64,000 nt of DNA from Streptomyces aquilus (GTDB lineage: Bacteria > Actinomycetota > Actinomycetes > Streptomycetales > Streptomycetaceae). Under the pieces are notes generated by a model. It made no database searches, had not been told where the DNA came from, and was given only the letters and a program-made list of their open reading frames with translations. The first letter of the stretch is position 1. The number at the start of each line of letters is the position of its first letter. The DNA is taken from contig NZ_CP034463.1 of NCBI RefSeq assembly GCF_003955715.1, positions 248,001 to 312,000 on the forward strand. Reading direction: 5' to 3'. Below, in pieces: positions 1-9,339 of the stretch. The position numbers were made by a program, and so were the translations under genes.

Positions 1-872
1 CCCACGAACTCCTCGACGATCTGGACGCGGCAGCAGCGCGCCACACGGCCCGCACCACCACCGCCACGGTGGACCTGGTACGTGACTTCGCCTTCCCGCT
101 GCCGATCCTCGTCGTCTGCGAACTGCTCGGCTTCCCGCCCGAGGACCGCGACCTCTACCGGAAGTGGTCGACCGCCATCGTCACCCAGGCGGGCGACCAC
201 GCGGCGTTCCTGCGAGCCGTCCAGGAGATGGGCGCGTACGTCCTGGCCCTCGCCGACCGGCGTATCCGCCGCAACGACCGTCCCGCCGATCTGCTCACCG
301 AGTTGATGGCGGCCCGCGAGCGCGGGGAGCTGACGGACGACGAGATCGTGGGCATGGTCGCCCTGCTGCTGATCGGCGGGCATGAGACCACCGTGAACCT
401 GCTGAGTACCTCGTGCCTCGCGCTGCTGCGCGACCCCGGCCAGACCGCCTGGCTGCGCGCCGATCTCACCCGGATGCCCAGGGCCGTCGAGGAGTTCCTG
501 CGCTACGACTCCCCCATCTGTATGGCCACCACCCGCTTCACCACCGAGCCGGTGGACGTCGGCGGGGTGGAGATCCCGCAGGACGAGTTCGTGCTGCTGT
601 CCCTCGGCGCGGCCAACCGCGACCCGGCGCGCTTCCAGGACCCCGACCGCCTCGTCCTCGACCGCGGGGACGCCGGCCATCTCGCCTTCGGCGGTGGCAT
701 CCACCGCTGCCTCGGCGCCCTGCTCGGCAAGCTGGAGACCGAGATCGCACTCACCGCGCTCCTCGCCCGCTACCCCGCGATGACCCTGGCCTGCCCGGAG
801 CGCGACCTGCGCTGGCGCAACACGATGATGCTGCGCGGCTTGGAGGCGCTGCCCCTCACCCTGCACCGCTGA
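1..872 (+). CDS. Cytochrome P450, C-terminal part (5' end outside window)
   Basis: A haem-thiolate monooxygenase that would oxidise a small organic substrate using electrons from a ferredoxin partner. The reading frame is open from base 3, so the N-terminus lies outside the window. The I-helix oxygen-activation motif GGHETT is encoded near 377-394, the K-helix ExxR (EEFLR) near 489-503, and the haem-binding loop FGGGIHRCLG near 687-716, where Cys is the iron ligand. The order and spacing fit bacterial CYP107-like enzymes, and about 290 of the usual 400 residues are present. No ferredoxin gene follows within the window, so the redox partner and substrate are unknown. Confidence 0.93.
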   Translation, partial: HELLDDLDAAAARHTARTTTATVDLVRDFAFPLPILVVCELLGFPPEDRDLYRKWSTAIVTQAGDHAAFLRAVQEMGAYVLALADRRIRRNDRPADLLTELMAARERGELTDDEIVGMVALLLIGGHETTVNLLSTSCLALLRDPGQTAWLRADLTRMPRAVEEFLRYDSPICMATTRFTTEPVDVGGVEIPQDEFVLLSLGAANRDPARFQDPDRLVLDRGDAGHLAFGGGIHRCLGALLGKLETEIALTALLARYPAMTLACPERDLRWRNTMMLRGLEALPLTLHR

Positions 873-1001
873 CCCCCGCCCTGCCCCTGCCGCCCTCACC
901 GTCGCGGCCTGGGTCGGGCCGGTCAAGGAGAAAGGGGACACAGGGTGCGCAACGTGGAAGCGCACCAGACGTACGGCCGGCGAACCAGCCGCCGACCGAC
1001 A

Positions 1002-1439
<438 letters not shown>

Positions 1440-1954
1440 CAAAACACTCCTTCGCACCAGCCGGTTCCGACGGTGACAACACGAGCCACGTGTGACAGAC
1501 CGTGTTTCTCGCACTCACCGCAGGAGTTCATCGACTCGCCACCCTCCGGCACCCTCCGACATACAGCAAACCTTTTGATGCAGGTCGAATCGTCCCAGCT
1601 TGATCATTAACCTCGCGGCTGTTCGAAGCGGACGTGCTCGGCGAGGATTTCGATTCGTCTCACGGCCCTCCCGGGGGTCGTGACGTGGCGGCGTCCTGCG
1701 GCTCTGGGAGCCGGGGGCGTCCGGCGCCGGGTTTGGAGGGCCTGGACACGTCGGTGGCACGGGTGGTCTTCACACTGAGGTGACAGAATCCCGGCGGACC
1801 CGGGCTTCAGTGAGCCGGCCACGCCGCGTCGGCCGTCCCCCGGGGCCGCTGCAGACCCCCGGCGAGAGGCCGGGCGAGGAGGAGTCGGATGCGGCGGAGA
1901 CGATCAGCCACGTCCCCAGGCCGGCTGGATGCGCCCAGACCTTGGGGAGCACTC
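1440..1954. other. Non-coding or decayed stretch
   Basis: About 500 bases with no gene I can support. The part next to 1440 must hold the promoter of the small secreted protein gene. The rest has short open frames on both strands without ribosome sites or recognisable motifs. Confidence 0.4.
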
Positions 1955-2178
1955 AGCCCAAGACCTGCTGCACAGGGGCGGAAGGTGTGGAAGGCGTCCG
2001 TGTCGGGTGCCGCCGACAGCGCCGAATAGTCGCCGAATAGTCCGTCCAGGCCAGATGCGCGATCTCGTGAGCGACAGTCCAGCCAGGCCCCGGGACGGCC
2101 AGCGAGGTCTGCTCGGCGCTCAACTCGAGCGACCAGCCAGTCGAGTGCCTCGCTCTCCTCGCGCAGGTCATCGAACAT
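1955..2178 (-). pseudogene. Broken maleylpyruvate isomerase-like (TIGR03084-type) gene
   Basis: Starts with ATG at 2178 (MFDDLREESEALDWLVAR), then needs a one-base correction to continue LSAEQTSLAVPGPGW and TVAHEIAHLAWTD, the N-terminal DinB/MDMPI-like metal-binding signature with the conserved GWTVxxxxxHL motif. A second break is explained exactly by an 11-bp tandem duplication at 2020-2042; removing one copy restores the reading DYSALSAAPDTDAFHTF. Beyond that the family's remaining roughly 180 residues are absent. The gene is therefore frameshifted twice and truncated, and cannot make the family's usual protein of about 250 residues. Confidence 0.75.
2020..2042. repeat. 11-bp tandem duplication disrupting a gene
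   Basis: GCCGAATAGTC occurs twice head to tail at 2021-2031 and 2032-2042; a C at 2020 also matches the repeat phase. Deleting one copy restores the frame of the reverse-strand TIGR03084-like gene, so this looks like a replication-slippage mutation that helped inactivate it. Confidence 0.85.
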
Positions 2179-2366
2179 GGTCGCCGGAACGACACGGGAC
2201 GCTCCCCCTCGGGCATGGCAACACCGAAGAAAACAATCAAGCATGCTTGCATAATTGTGGCCGTTCGGTGCACGCCCCGGGGCGAGGGCAGCGCGGACCC
2301 TGTGTGCTCAATACACTCGGCGATCGCGCCCACCGCGGCGCACACTCGCATCTCGGGGGACAAACG

Positions 2367-3266
2367 ATGAGCAACTGGAACCCGGGCGGACAGCCGCCCC
2401 AGGGACCGCAGCCCTACCAGCCGCAGCCACCTCAGCCCTACCCGCCCCAGCCCTACGTGCCGCCACAGCCCCAGCCGCCCTACCCGGGGCCGCCGCTGCC
2501 GCCGGGCGGCCCGATCACCCGGCTGCGCCGGCGGATCGGCCCCATCCACACCGCCCGCAGGGTCTTCACCCCGTCGCGGCCGGGCATCGTCTCGGATCCC
2601 GAGGTGGCGCGGATGCGGAAGATCAGGACCCTGGTCGGCGTAGGCGCGTTCCTGTGGATGTCCTACGCCTACAAGCTCGCCCCCAAGCTCAGCGATGCCG
2701 CGGACGAGCAGGTCGACAAGTCGTGGACCAGCGCCCTCGCGCTGGCGGCGACCCTCCCGGTCGTCGTCGGCATCCTGTACGCCCTGGCCGCTCCCGCGGC
2801 GCGACGGGACCTGCTGCGCCGGGCGGGACGGTGTTTCGGCGCGATCGTGGCCATGATGGCGGCGGCCTCCGTCTTCCCGATCATCGTGCTCTCAGGGTTC
2901 TTCGACGGCCAGGAACCCCTTGTGGAGGGCCACTTCACCGTGACGAAGGGCCTCATCCTCGCGTCCACCCTCTTCATCCTCTTCTGGGTGACGCCCTTCG
3001 TCGTCTGGGGCGTGGGACTCGCCGTCCAGCACGTGTTCCGCACCGCCGACATCCACGAGACGGTGCCACCCCTGCTGATCATGGCGTTGGCGTGGGAGTC
3101 GGCGCTGATCGACCTGTTCACCGGCGCCCACGAGGGCGTGCCGACGGTGATCCGGTACGTGTTCATCCTCGGCGCCCCCCTCTCCGTCACAGCAGTCGGC
3201 CTATGGGAACTGCACCGACTCCGCGTCCACTACGGACTCAGAATCCAGGGACTGCTGATGCGCTAG
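2367..3266 (+). CDS. Proline-rich integral membrane protein, unknown function
   Basis: Encodes 299 residues from ATG 2367, preceded by a GGGGGA ribosome site. The first 50 residues are almost wholly Pro, Gln and Tyr (PQPYQPQPP-type repeats), a low-complexity cytoplasmic tail common in actinobacterial membrane proteins. About six hydrophobic segments follow: near residues 91-108, 123-145, 155-182, 194-220, 232-250 and 258-282. No catalytic motif or known family was recognised. The spacing to neighbours suggests it is transcribed alone. Confidence 0.75.
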   Translation: MSNWNPGGQPPQGPQPYQPQPPQPYPPQPYVPPQPQPPYPGPPLPPGGPITRLRRRIGPIHTARRVFTPSRPGIVSDPEVARMRKIRTLVGVGAFLWMSYAYKLAPKLSDAADEQVDKSWTSALALAATLPVVVGILYALAAPAARRDLLRRAGRCFGAIVAMMAAASVFPIIVLSGFFDGQEPLVEGHFTVTKGLILASTLFILFWVTPFVVWGVGLAVQHVFRTADIHETVPPLLIMALAWESALIDLFTGAHEGVPTVIRYVFILGAPLSVTAVGLWELHRLRVHYGLRIQGLLMR

Positions 3267-3532
3267 AAACAGCGCCGCGCAGAACGGACCAGCCGGGCGC
3301 CGGCCGCGGCTCGCAGTGCTGTGCCCACTGGCCGAACGCGGCCGCCAGGTGCCGTTCACCCCGAACACCACCAGGGGCGACGCCCACGCCGCCTTGCGCA
3401 AGCCGCCCACATGAGACGTGGGGGCCCGCACCGGGGCGGCGAGACCCTGCCCCGCGGTGCCTAGGGTTGTGGGGACGGGCTCTGCCTGCCCGTCCCTGCT
3501 GGGCGTGGGTATGTGCAGTGTGGGCTTATGCC

Positions 3533-3895
3533 TCACCTGCGGCGGCGAAAACCGGCGGCGGCGCCCGCCGATGCGTCCGTCAGCCCGAGTGCCGTGCCAT
3601 AGAACACGATGCTGCCCTCGGGGCCGTTGCGGAACCGTTTGACCACGCGCTGGACGGACCAGATGGTTGAGCCGTCGGGCACAGCATCGCCGTAGTCGCT
3701 GTGCTCGGCCATGAACCGCTCGACATCCCCGGGCTCCTGGGGGTGAAGTCGGCCTCGTAACCCGAGCTGTTGAAGGCACATGCGATCCACAGGGCGTGAT
3801 CGGGGCGGATCTGCCTGGTGCGCAGTTGGGGATCGTCATCATCACGAGCGCGATCGTGACGGGGATATTTGAAAGTGGCTCTGTCCGCAGTTCCG
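3533..3895 (-). pseudogene. Frameshifted hypothetical gene
   Basis: Two reverse frames together give a coherent protein-like reading: RQIRPDHALWIACAFNSSGY then EADFTP in one frame, and QEPGDVERFMAEHSDYGD then SIVFYGTALGLTDA in the next. The switch falls in a run of five C near 3744; one extra C would join them as FTPQEPG. No start codon with a ribosome site was found upstream, so the 5' end also seems lost. The family was not recognised. A base-calling error at the C run cannot be excluded. Confidence 0.5.
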
Positions 3896-3952
3896 TGAAC
3901 AGGCGCACTGGCCAGTGGGTGGGGTGCCTCACTCTGTCAGTAGGCTCGTGAT

Positions 3953-4402
3953 GTGACGGATCACGGCATTGAGCTCCCGGTCTTCCGACTTCATGTTGTG
4001 CCAGCGGTTCTCGCCCTTGCGAGTCCCTCGTGGCAGCGCGATGTCTGGCTGCGGCCGGATGAGTTCGAGGACTTGGACTACGTGGTCACCGTTCTGTTCG
4101 ACGACTTCTGCAACGCAGACGATCCCGCGCCGTGGTTGGGCAAGAGCCTGCGGACGGAGGAGGAAGTCGCGCTCATGGAGGAGCTGGGCGAGGTCTACTC
4201 GTCCGTGCAGGAAGAAGTGGGTCGTGGCGCCCCGGATGAGGTCTATCTAGATGCTCCAGCCTGGGGCAACGTGATCGCAGTCGCGGGCAGGTTGGCTCAG
4301 GTGATGGTCACCAATGATCTCCAGGCTGCTGCTCTCCTGCATGAACGGCTCAACTTTCCTCACCATGAGAGGCCCACTGAGGGGGCATCGACGACTGAGT
4401 GA
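3953..4402 (+). CDS. SCO4402-like family protein
   Basis: Encodes 149 residues from GTG 3953. The pattern of an N-terminal ELPVFRLHVVPAVLALAS segment, then WQRDVWLRPDEFEDLDYVVTVLFDD and a C-terminal APWGNVIAVAGRL-type helix resembles the small acidic SCO4402 family of streptomycetes, whose function is unknown. The protein is acidic, soluble, and lacks a signal peptide. The ribosome site is weak, so the start is less certain than the stop. It sits alone between decayed sequences. Confidence 0.65.
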   Translation: MTDHGIELPVFRLHVVPAVLALASPSWQRDVWLRPDEFEDLDYVVTVLFDDFCNADDPAPWLGKSLRTEEEVALMEELGEVYSSVQEEVGRGAPDEVYLDAPAWGNVIAVAGRLAQVMVTNDLQAAALLHERLNFPHHERPTEGASTTE

Positions 4403-4889
4403 GGATGCGCGTGCGGAGGAGGTCGAACGAGGCTCGCCCGCACAGAGACCTCTTGAGCGTTTTCAGTCGAAGCCGCTCCTGGGCCTGCCTGTGGTCAGTC
4501 TCTTCGGCATTGCTGTCCGTCTCGGTCGCGAGGAAGTCTGACGTCTCACAGGTGGCGCGCTGGTTCCTGCCCTCCACGCACTCGGCCCTGCTCCACATGC
4601 CAGCTGGCCCGCACTGCCGACGTCCAACTGTGGTCGGCCGCCTACTGCCTGGGCGCAGTCGCTGCAGAGCACGCGGGCGGACGTCACGTACAGACCTGTG
4701 CTCCTCCCCAACGTCATCAACCCCCTTGTTCAACCACGTCACTCCCCTCCTCGCGGGCCAGGGCAGCGCGGTGACCGGGCTGACGGGCCGCTCATCCGGC
4801 AGACCGGCGAAGTCGAACCGCGGGGCGTCGTCGATGCGGGCGTGACCGGCCCAACGATGGAGTGTGCGACGACGGCGAAGGCTGCCCTC
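4403..4889. other. Decayed or non-coding stretch
   Basis: Open frames occur on both strands but none has a ribosome site, signal peptide or motif I can name. The stretch links an intact gene to the truncated secreted-protein tail that follows and is probably eroded sequence. Confidence 0.35.
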
Positions 4890-5097
4890 GCCGCACGCCG
4901 GCGAGGACGAGAAAGAGGACTACTCGCTGACCTTCACGAAGATTCCGAAGCTGCCGAAGGGGCTGGCCGCCACCGCCACGGTCACGTGCGTCGACGACAA
5001 CAACGACACGGAGACCTACCACAAGAACTTCACCATCAAGCGGCCGGACGACTCTGCCACGCCCACCAACATCACCCAGACCCTCAACCTCAAGTAG
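4890..5097 (+). pseudogene. C-terminal remnant of a secreted protein
   Basis: The forward frame reads GEDEKEDYSLTFTKIPKLPK, then GLAATATVTCVDDNNDTETYHKN-type sequence and ends TQTLNLK at a TAG. The alternating polar/hydrophobic pattern and Thr/Asn richness look like the last beta-sandwich strands of an exported protein. There is no start codon with a ribosome site and no signal sequence, so only a 3' fragment of about 65 codons is left. Family unknown. Confidence 0.4.
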
Positions 5098-5677
5098 GGC
5101 CACCCGACACAGACAACCACCGACCCGTTGGGACACCCGCCGCGGGTCGGCGCTTCCAGGCCGTTGAGTCTGTACGCCCCGAAGGCCAGCCCCGGGACAC
5201 CGCGCTGCCATGCCGGACCGGCCCCTGTCCACCCGCGTCCTGGGCAACGGGAAGCCCCCGTCTGGACTGTTACGTCGATGACGACACGGTCGAGCCCGCC
5301 ATCGCGCGACAGGGTGAGGAGTTGGGCTCGAAGGGTGGCGAACTGGACGATGAACCGTGGCATCCAGGTCGTCCCGCGCCTCGGCACCCAGGACAGCGGC
5401 TTCCGCCTCCGGCTGTGCCGTCCTCGTGGACGGTGAGGCAGACCAGTCGGAGCCGACATGCCGCCCCGTCGTCGCCGACCACTACCAGCCCCGGCCCCGC
5501 GCCTGAGACGCCTGCCGATTCATGCGCTCGACGTGCTACGACAACTGCCGGGGCAGCCAACGGTTTTACTGCGAGACCACATGGATGTGTCGACACTGCG
5601 CCGACCTCAAGGACAACTGCCTCGTGCCCGGCCCGCGCGCGCTCAACACCCAGCCGCCCCCAGGCTCAGGGACCGGA
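5098..5677. other. No supportable gene
   Basis: About 580 bases of high-GC sequence with short overlapping frames on both strands. A Cys-rich forward reading near 5522-5640 (STCYDNCRGSQ, CETTWMCRHC) is protein-like but has no convincing start or stop and matches no family I recognise. Confidence 0.3.
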
Positions 5678-6091
5678 TCACATGCCCTCGGTGAGTTTCC
5701 GCAGCGATCGAAGCAATTCGGTGCGTTGCGCGTCGTCGAGGGGCGCGAAGAGGTCCTGCAGTACGCCGATCGACACCTGCCGGCCTTCGGCGAGTGCGGT
5801 GCGCCCCGCCTCGGTGAGAGTGTGCGCGACGCGTCGCCCGTGGCCTGCGGAACGGACGATGAATCCACGCTCCACCAGTCGGCTCGCCAGGGTGCCGAAC
5901 GCCTGATCGCTCTGGAACGTCGCGACGGCGAGTTCATGCCCCGAGGCCCCTGGCATCCGCTCGATGGCGCGCAGGGCATCCCACTGCACGAGGCTGACCC
6001 CGATCTCGCGCAGCGCGGCATCCATCGTGCGGTGGTTGCGGTACTGCGCCCGCTTGATCGCCAGTCCGAGAGCTTCCAGGTCGGTCGTCAT
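5678..6091 (-). CDS. MarR-family transcriptional regulator
   Basis: Encodes 137 residues, the normal size for a MarR repressor. A helical N-terminus (ALGLAIKRAQYRNHRTMDAAL) precedes the winged-helix core (VQWDALRAIERMPGASGHELA ... SDQAFGTLASRLVERGFI) and the wing RSAGHGRRVAHTLTEAG. It would bind DNA as a dimer and release it on binding a small ligand. The gene is divergent from an alpha/beta hydrolase with only 54 bases between the start codons, and that gap contains a two-copy repeat suited to be its operator. It probably represses both itself and the hydrolase. Confidence 0.9.
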   Translation of the reverse strand: MTTDLEALGLAIKRAQYRNHRTMDAALREIGVSLVQWDALRAIERMPGASGHELAVATFQSDQAFGTLASRLVERGFIVRSAGHGRRVAHTLTEAGRTALAEGRQVSIGVLQDLFAPLDDAQRTELLRSLRKLTEGM

Positions 6092-6145
6092 GCTGCTACT
6101 GTATCAACAAGTTTATATCAACATGCTTATTCATCAGGGAGCATC
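6092..6145. promoter_or_regulatory. Divergent promoter with candidate MarR operator
   Basis: This 54-bp AT-rich gap holds two direct copies of a 14-bp element, TATCAACAAGTTTA (6102-6115) and TATCAACATGCTTA (6116-6129), identical at 12 of 14 positions. The low GC content contrasts with the surroundings. Its position between a marR-type gene and the divergent hydrolase makes it the likely regulator binding site. Confidence 0.6.
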
Positions 6146-6922
6146 ATGCGCATCGACCTGCCTGAGGACCTTCCCGTCATCCAGGCCGGCCGGCCCGCAT
6201 CCCGCACAGCACTCGTGCTGCACGGCGGGGGCGGGCCCCGGACCGTCGCGCCCGTAGTGGCGCACCTCGCCGCCACCATGCACGCCTTCGCGCCGACACA
6301 TCCCGGCTGGGACGGCACCACGCGCCCCCACTCCCTCACCTCGGTCGCACAGCTCGCGGCCGCCTACCTCATACGCCTGCTTGAGCACGAAGAGCATGAC
6401 GTCGTCCTGATCGGATCCTCGATCGGCGGGTGGATCGCACTCGAGATGGCGGCGCAGGCCGCCCACGACGAGCGCTACGCAGGACTTATCGCAGCCGTGG
6501 TCAACATCGACGGCGTCGGAGCAGAAGTGGAAGGCGAGCCCGTCGCAGACTTCTTCGCCCTCGACGCCCGCACCCTCGCCGAGGCCGCCTGGCACGACCC
6601 GGAGCGTGGCTACGTCGACCCGGCCGGCATCACCGATGAGCAGCGCGCGATCCAGCAGGCGAACGGACGCACGATGGCCGCCGTCGCCGGCACGAGCATG
6701 AGCGACCCCACGCTCCTCGGCCGACTCGGAGGGGTGAACATCCCCACGCTGATGGTGTGGGGCGAGAGCGACCGGATCGTCACACCGGCATACGGGCGGG
6801 CCGTCGCGCGCGCGGTGCCCGGCGCCCAGTTCGTCCAGATCCCGAAAGCCGGCCACCTCCCGCACCTCGAAGCCCCGGACGCAACCTGGGCGGCCATCGA
6901 CGCCTTCCTGGCGCAGCCCTGA
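6146..6922 (+). CDS. Alpha/beta-fold hydrolase
   Basis: Encodes 258 residues from ATG 6146 with GGGAGC just upstream. The fold signatures are in order: the oxyanion strand LVLHGGGGPRTV near residue 24, the nucleophile elbow IGSSIGG near residue 93 with Ser as the likely nucleophile, an acid in MVWGESDRIV near residue 209, and the catalytic His in KAGHLPHLEAP near residue 237. It lacks a signal peptide and so acts in the cytoplasm. The substrate is unknown. Being divergent from a MarR regulator suggests induction by a phenolic or lipid-like compound. Confidence 0.88.
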   Translation: MRIDLPEDLPVIQAGRPASRTALVLHGGGGPRTVAPVVAHLAATMHAFAPTHPGWDGTTRPHSLTSVAQLAAAYLIRLLEHEEHDVVLIGSSIGGWIALEMAAQAAHDERYAGLIAAVVNIDGVGAEVEGEPVADFFALDARTLAEAAWHDPERGYVDPAGITDEQRAIQQANGRTMAAVAGTSMSDPTLLGRLGGVNIPTLMVWGESDRIVTPAYGRAVARAVPGAQFVQIPKAGHLPHLEAPDATWAAIDAFLAQP

Positions 6923-7251
6923 CAGGACTCCGCCTGACCTGGGCCGACCTGCGGGTTCCAGCCCCGATCGTTCTGCTGCGCGGCAGTTGCGGAAGGCATG
7001 ACGGTGCGCAGGCCGGTGACGTAAGCCGACGGCACGAAGTGACTGGGGCGATAGTTGAACAGTGAGCCGATGCAGCGGAGTTGTTCGATCAAGGTGCACT
7101 GTGCAGGTGTGGCCACCGTTGTCCGCTCAAGGCCCAGCCCGGTGACGGGTGAGCAGGTCACGCGTCCGGGTCGGCGATCCGGCTGGGGCGGTCGACTGGA
7201 GTGTGCGGACCGTCTGCTGGAACACCCACACCGCTTCGGTCCCAGGGGTCA
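6923..7251. other. No supportable gene
   Basis: About 330 bases downstream of the hydrolase. Short frames are present on both strands but none carries a ribosome site or known motif. No obvious strong terminator hairpin was found. Confidence 0.3.
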
Positions 7252-8045
7252 ATTCAAGGCTGCGCAGGATTTGCCCGTGCCGTTAAACTGGCACGCCGGA
7301 TCAGATCGCGGCCTACCGATGTCACGCAGGAGGCCGACGGTGGTCACGGCATCGTGGCGTGCACGGGCGGAAGCCAGGTCGTCGAGCAGGGGATCAGGGC
7401 TGATGCCGGCAGCGAGGTCGTCGAGCACGCCGGATGCCAAGGCCGTGTCGTCGGCCTGCTGGAAGCGCTCGAACAGGCCTCACACGGACGCATGAGCATG
7501 GGTGATACCCAGTTACGTGGCCTGGTGGTCGAGTTGGGCAGCAAACGCGCTGTCCCCTGTCGCGCGAAGGCACATGGCCAGCATCAGCAGACTCGACGCC
7601 TGCTGGGCAGATCGCCACAGACCACCGCGCTAGCGGGCTCGCTGGAAACACCGTGCTCTATCAGGTGACGCCGACTGACCGAGGACATGCTGCAGACCGT
7701 CCTCCGACGCCGCGCGCTCGGTTGGGCATCATCCCGTGTACGTCGGCAAGCGGTGGGTAATTCTGGCGGAAGAGTGGGGCCAGCAGGGCATCGCCCGGCC
7801 AGAACTCCTGCTCCGCGACAAGACACGGGAGGAACAGATCGACCTCGGCCATGACGGCGGCCCGCCGGCATCGAAAAGGTCACGCTGCCACGCCTGCTCG
7901 TACTCCGCCGTCTGCTCCGCGGTCCAGCCGTCACCGACGGCGGGCCTTACTCGTCTCGGAGCTGAAGGACGCGTGCATGCGCCTCGCCGGCGGCCTGCTG
8001 TTTGGCCACGAGGCCTTCGACGGTGTGTGCCACGTGTGCCGACAT
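7252..8045 (-). pseudogene. Multiply frameshifted hypothetical gene
   Basis: A protein-like reading runs leftward from ATG 8045: MSAHVAHTVEGLVAKQQAAG and so on to RDE, then in other frames GWTAEQTAEYEQAWQRDLFD, AEVDLFLPCLVAEQEFWPGD, LLMLAMCLRATG and FERFQQADDTALASGVLDDL, ending near 7252. At least four frame switches are needed. The pieces are helical, Ala/Leu/Gln-rich and cytoplasmic in character. I do not recognise the family. The number of lesions makes sequencing error unlikely as the sole cause. Confidence 0.5.
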
Positions 8046-8149
8046 TACGACCGGGATGGGCGAGCCCCTGCCGCGCCGCGCTCGGCAGGGGCTCGATGCG
8101 GTGGCGCTACGACGGCCACCCAATGCGCGCCAGAGGACGACACGGGGAC

Positions 8150-8623
8150 TCACAACTCCCGGTCGCCCTCGCCGTTCACGAGCTCGTCGAGTCGCGCCCG
8201 CACTGCCGCCACAGCAGCCACTCCCAGATCCGACTCCCACCCCTCGAACCCGGCGCGCTCGACGCCCTCGGCAACGCCGTGCAGAACGGCCAGGGTCAGT
8301 CCGACCCACTGCTTCTCCGTCAGATAGTCCGGCTTCGTGACCCCTTCGGACATGATCTGCTCCATTGTGCGCGGCATGGCCGCTCCTTCGTCTCGAGGTG
8401 TGAGGTCGGCCCGCTTGCCCTGACTCGGCGGGTTCGCCTCGAACCAGGCGGCCACCTCGTCAGCGCGATACTGGACACGTGTGGAGCCCTCGGCCACGAC
8501 CGGCCTGGGGAAGGAGGCGTTGCGCCGGTAGTTGTGCAACGCCAACCGGCTGCCCCCGTGCTCCTGCTCGATCTCCTTCAAGGTGATCAAGCGGCTCCCC
8601 TCGCTTTCAGGGCTCTTGGGCAC
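8150..8623 (-). CDS. HTH DNA-binding protein (MerR/AlpA excisionase-like)
   Basis: Encodes about 157 residues. The GTG start at 8623 is chosen because GGGAGGG lies about 8 bases upstream, while the longer frame has none. Residues 12-60 (LITLKEIEQEHGG, LALHNYRRNASFPRPV, VQYRADEVAAWFEANP) form the winged-helix domain seen in MerR/AlpA/excisionase proteins, in which the first helix-turn-helix and an R-YRxDEVxAW wing contact DNA. The acidic helical C-terminus is unlike classic small excisionases. It could be a remnant regulator of a mobile element, but no integrase lies nearby. Confidence 0.7.
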   Translation of the reverse strand: MPKSPESEGSRLITLKEIEQEHGGSRLALHNYRRNASFPRPVVAEGSTRVQYRADEVAAWFEANPPSQGKRADLTPRDEGAAMPRTMEQIMSEGVTKPDYLTEKQWVGLTLAVLHGVAEGVERAGFEGWESDLGVAAVAAVRARLDELVNGEGDREL

Positions 8624-8894
8624 GGCTACATCCCTCCCCGAACTTCTGGACAATATCCATAAGTTCTGTCGCTGTGGAACGGCGCCAACAAGTACGGCCC
8701 TGTCCCGCCGAGTTGGGACAGGCCAGGCCCACCTCAACCATCACGAAAAGGCAGGCCGTCTTGGCCAACCGTACCGATCAGCCCTCCATTACCGTCGTCT
8801 TAGCCCCGCAACAGGACTACCGGCCTTCGGAGTTGGCACGACTACCTCACGTCGTCCCAGCGCATGGCCTGGGGGGGGTTGTGTCACCAGCTCC

Positions 8895-9160
8895 GAAGGC
8901 ATGACAGACCGCTGATTAGGGGGCATGACCACCGGCTGCTTCGCAGGTCGGGAGGCTCTTCGTCATGGGGATGTGGCAGCTCGGTGCGCTGGTTGTCCGT
9001 GTCGTAATAGGAGGAGGAGCATCGAGTCCACGTCCCAGGCGTTGGCCACGTCGACGACCGGGTACGGTCCGAGGCTGGTGGTCTAGCCGTCCTGCTCGTG
9101 CACGGCAGCAAGCAGGGCGGACGGGCTGGGCGGGTAGTCGGGGCTGTGGCGGGCGGGCAT
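8895..9160 (-). pseudogene. Small decayed gene with in-frame stop
   Basis: From ATG 9160 the frame reads MPARHSPDYPPSPSALLAAV then HEQDG, hits a TAG at about 9085, and continues in the same frame TTSLGPYPVVDVANAWDVDS. A one-base shift then gives YYDTDNQRTELPHPHDEEPP. The amber stop plus frameshift make it a pseudogene. The acidic Asp/Tyr-rich text resembles small cytosolic immunity-type proteins but no family was identified. It lies just downstream of the CHAT protease gene on the same strand. Confidence 0.4.
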
Positions 9161-9339
9161 GAAACCGAAGGGTGCGGCTCCCTTTGAGTGAGCTTGTGAG
9201 GCGAGCTCTGAACTCGTGGTGATGCTGGTCCGGTGGGGGCAGAGGCGTTCGCGTTCCCGCTGGGTATCGCCGTACTACAGGAAGCTGCCGGTCTGGTCAG
9301 GCAGACGGTCAGCGCAGGCTCACGACGAGCGCGCCGCAG

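Noticed and set aside
4698..5906. 402-codon forward open frame
   Set aside because: Runs across a decayed fragment and opposite the end of the MarR gene, with no start signal and low-complexity Arg/Pro/Thr text.
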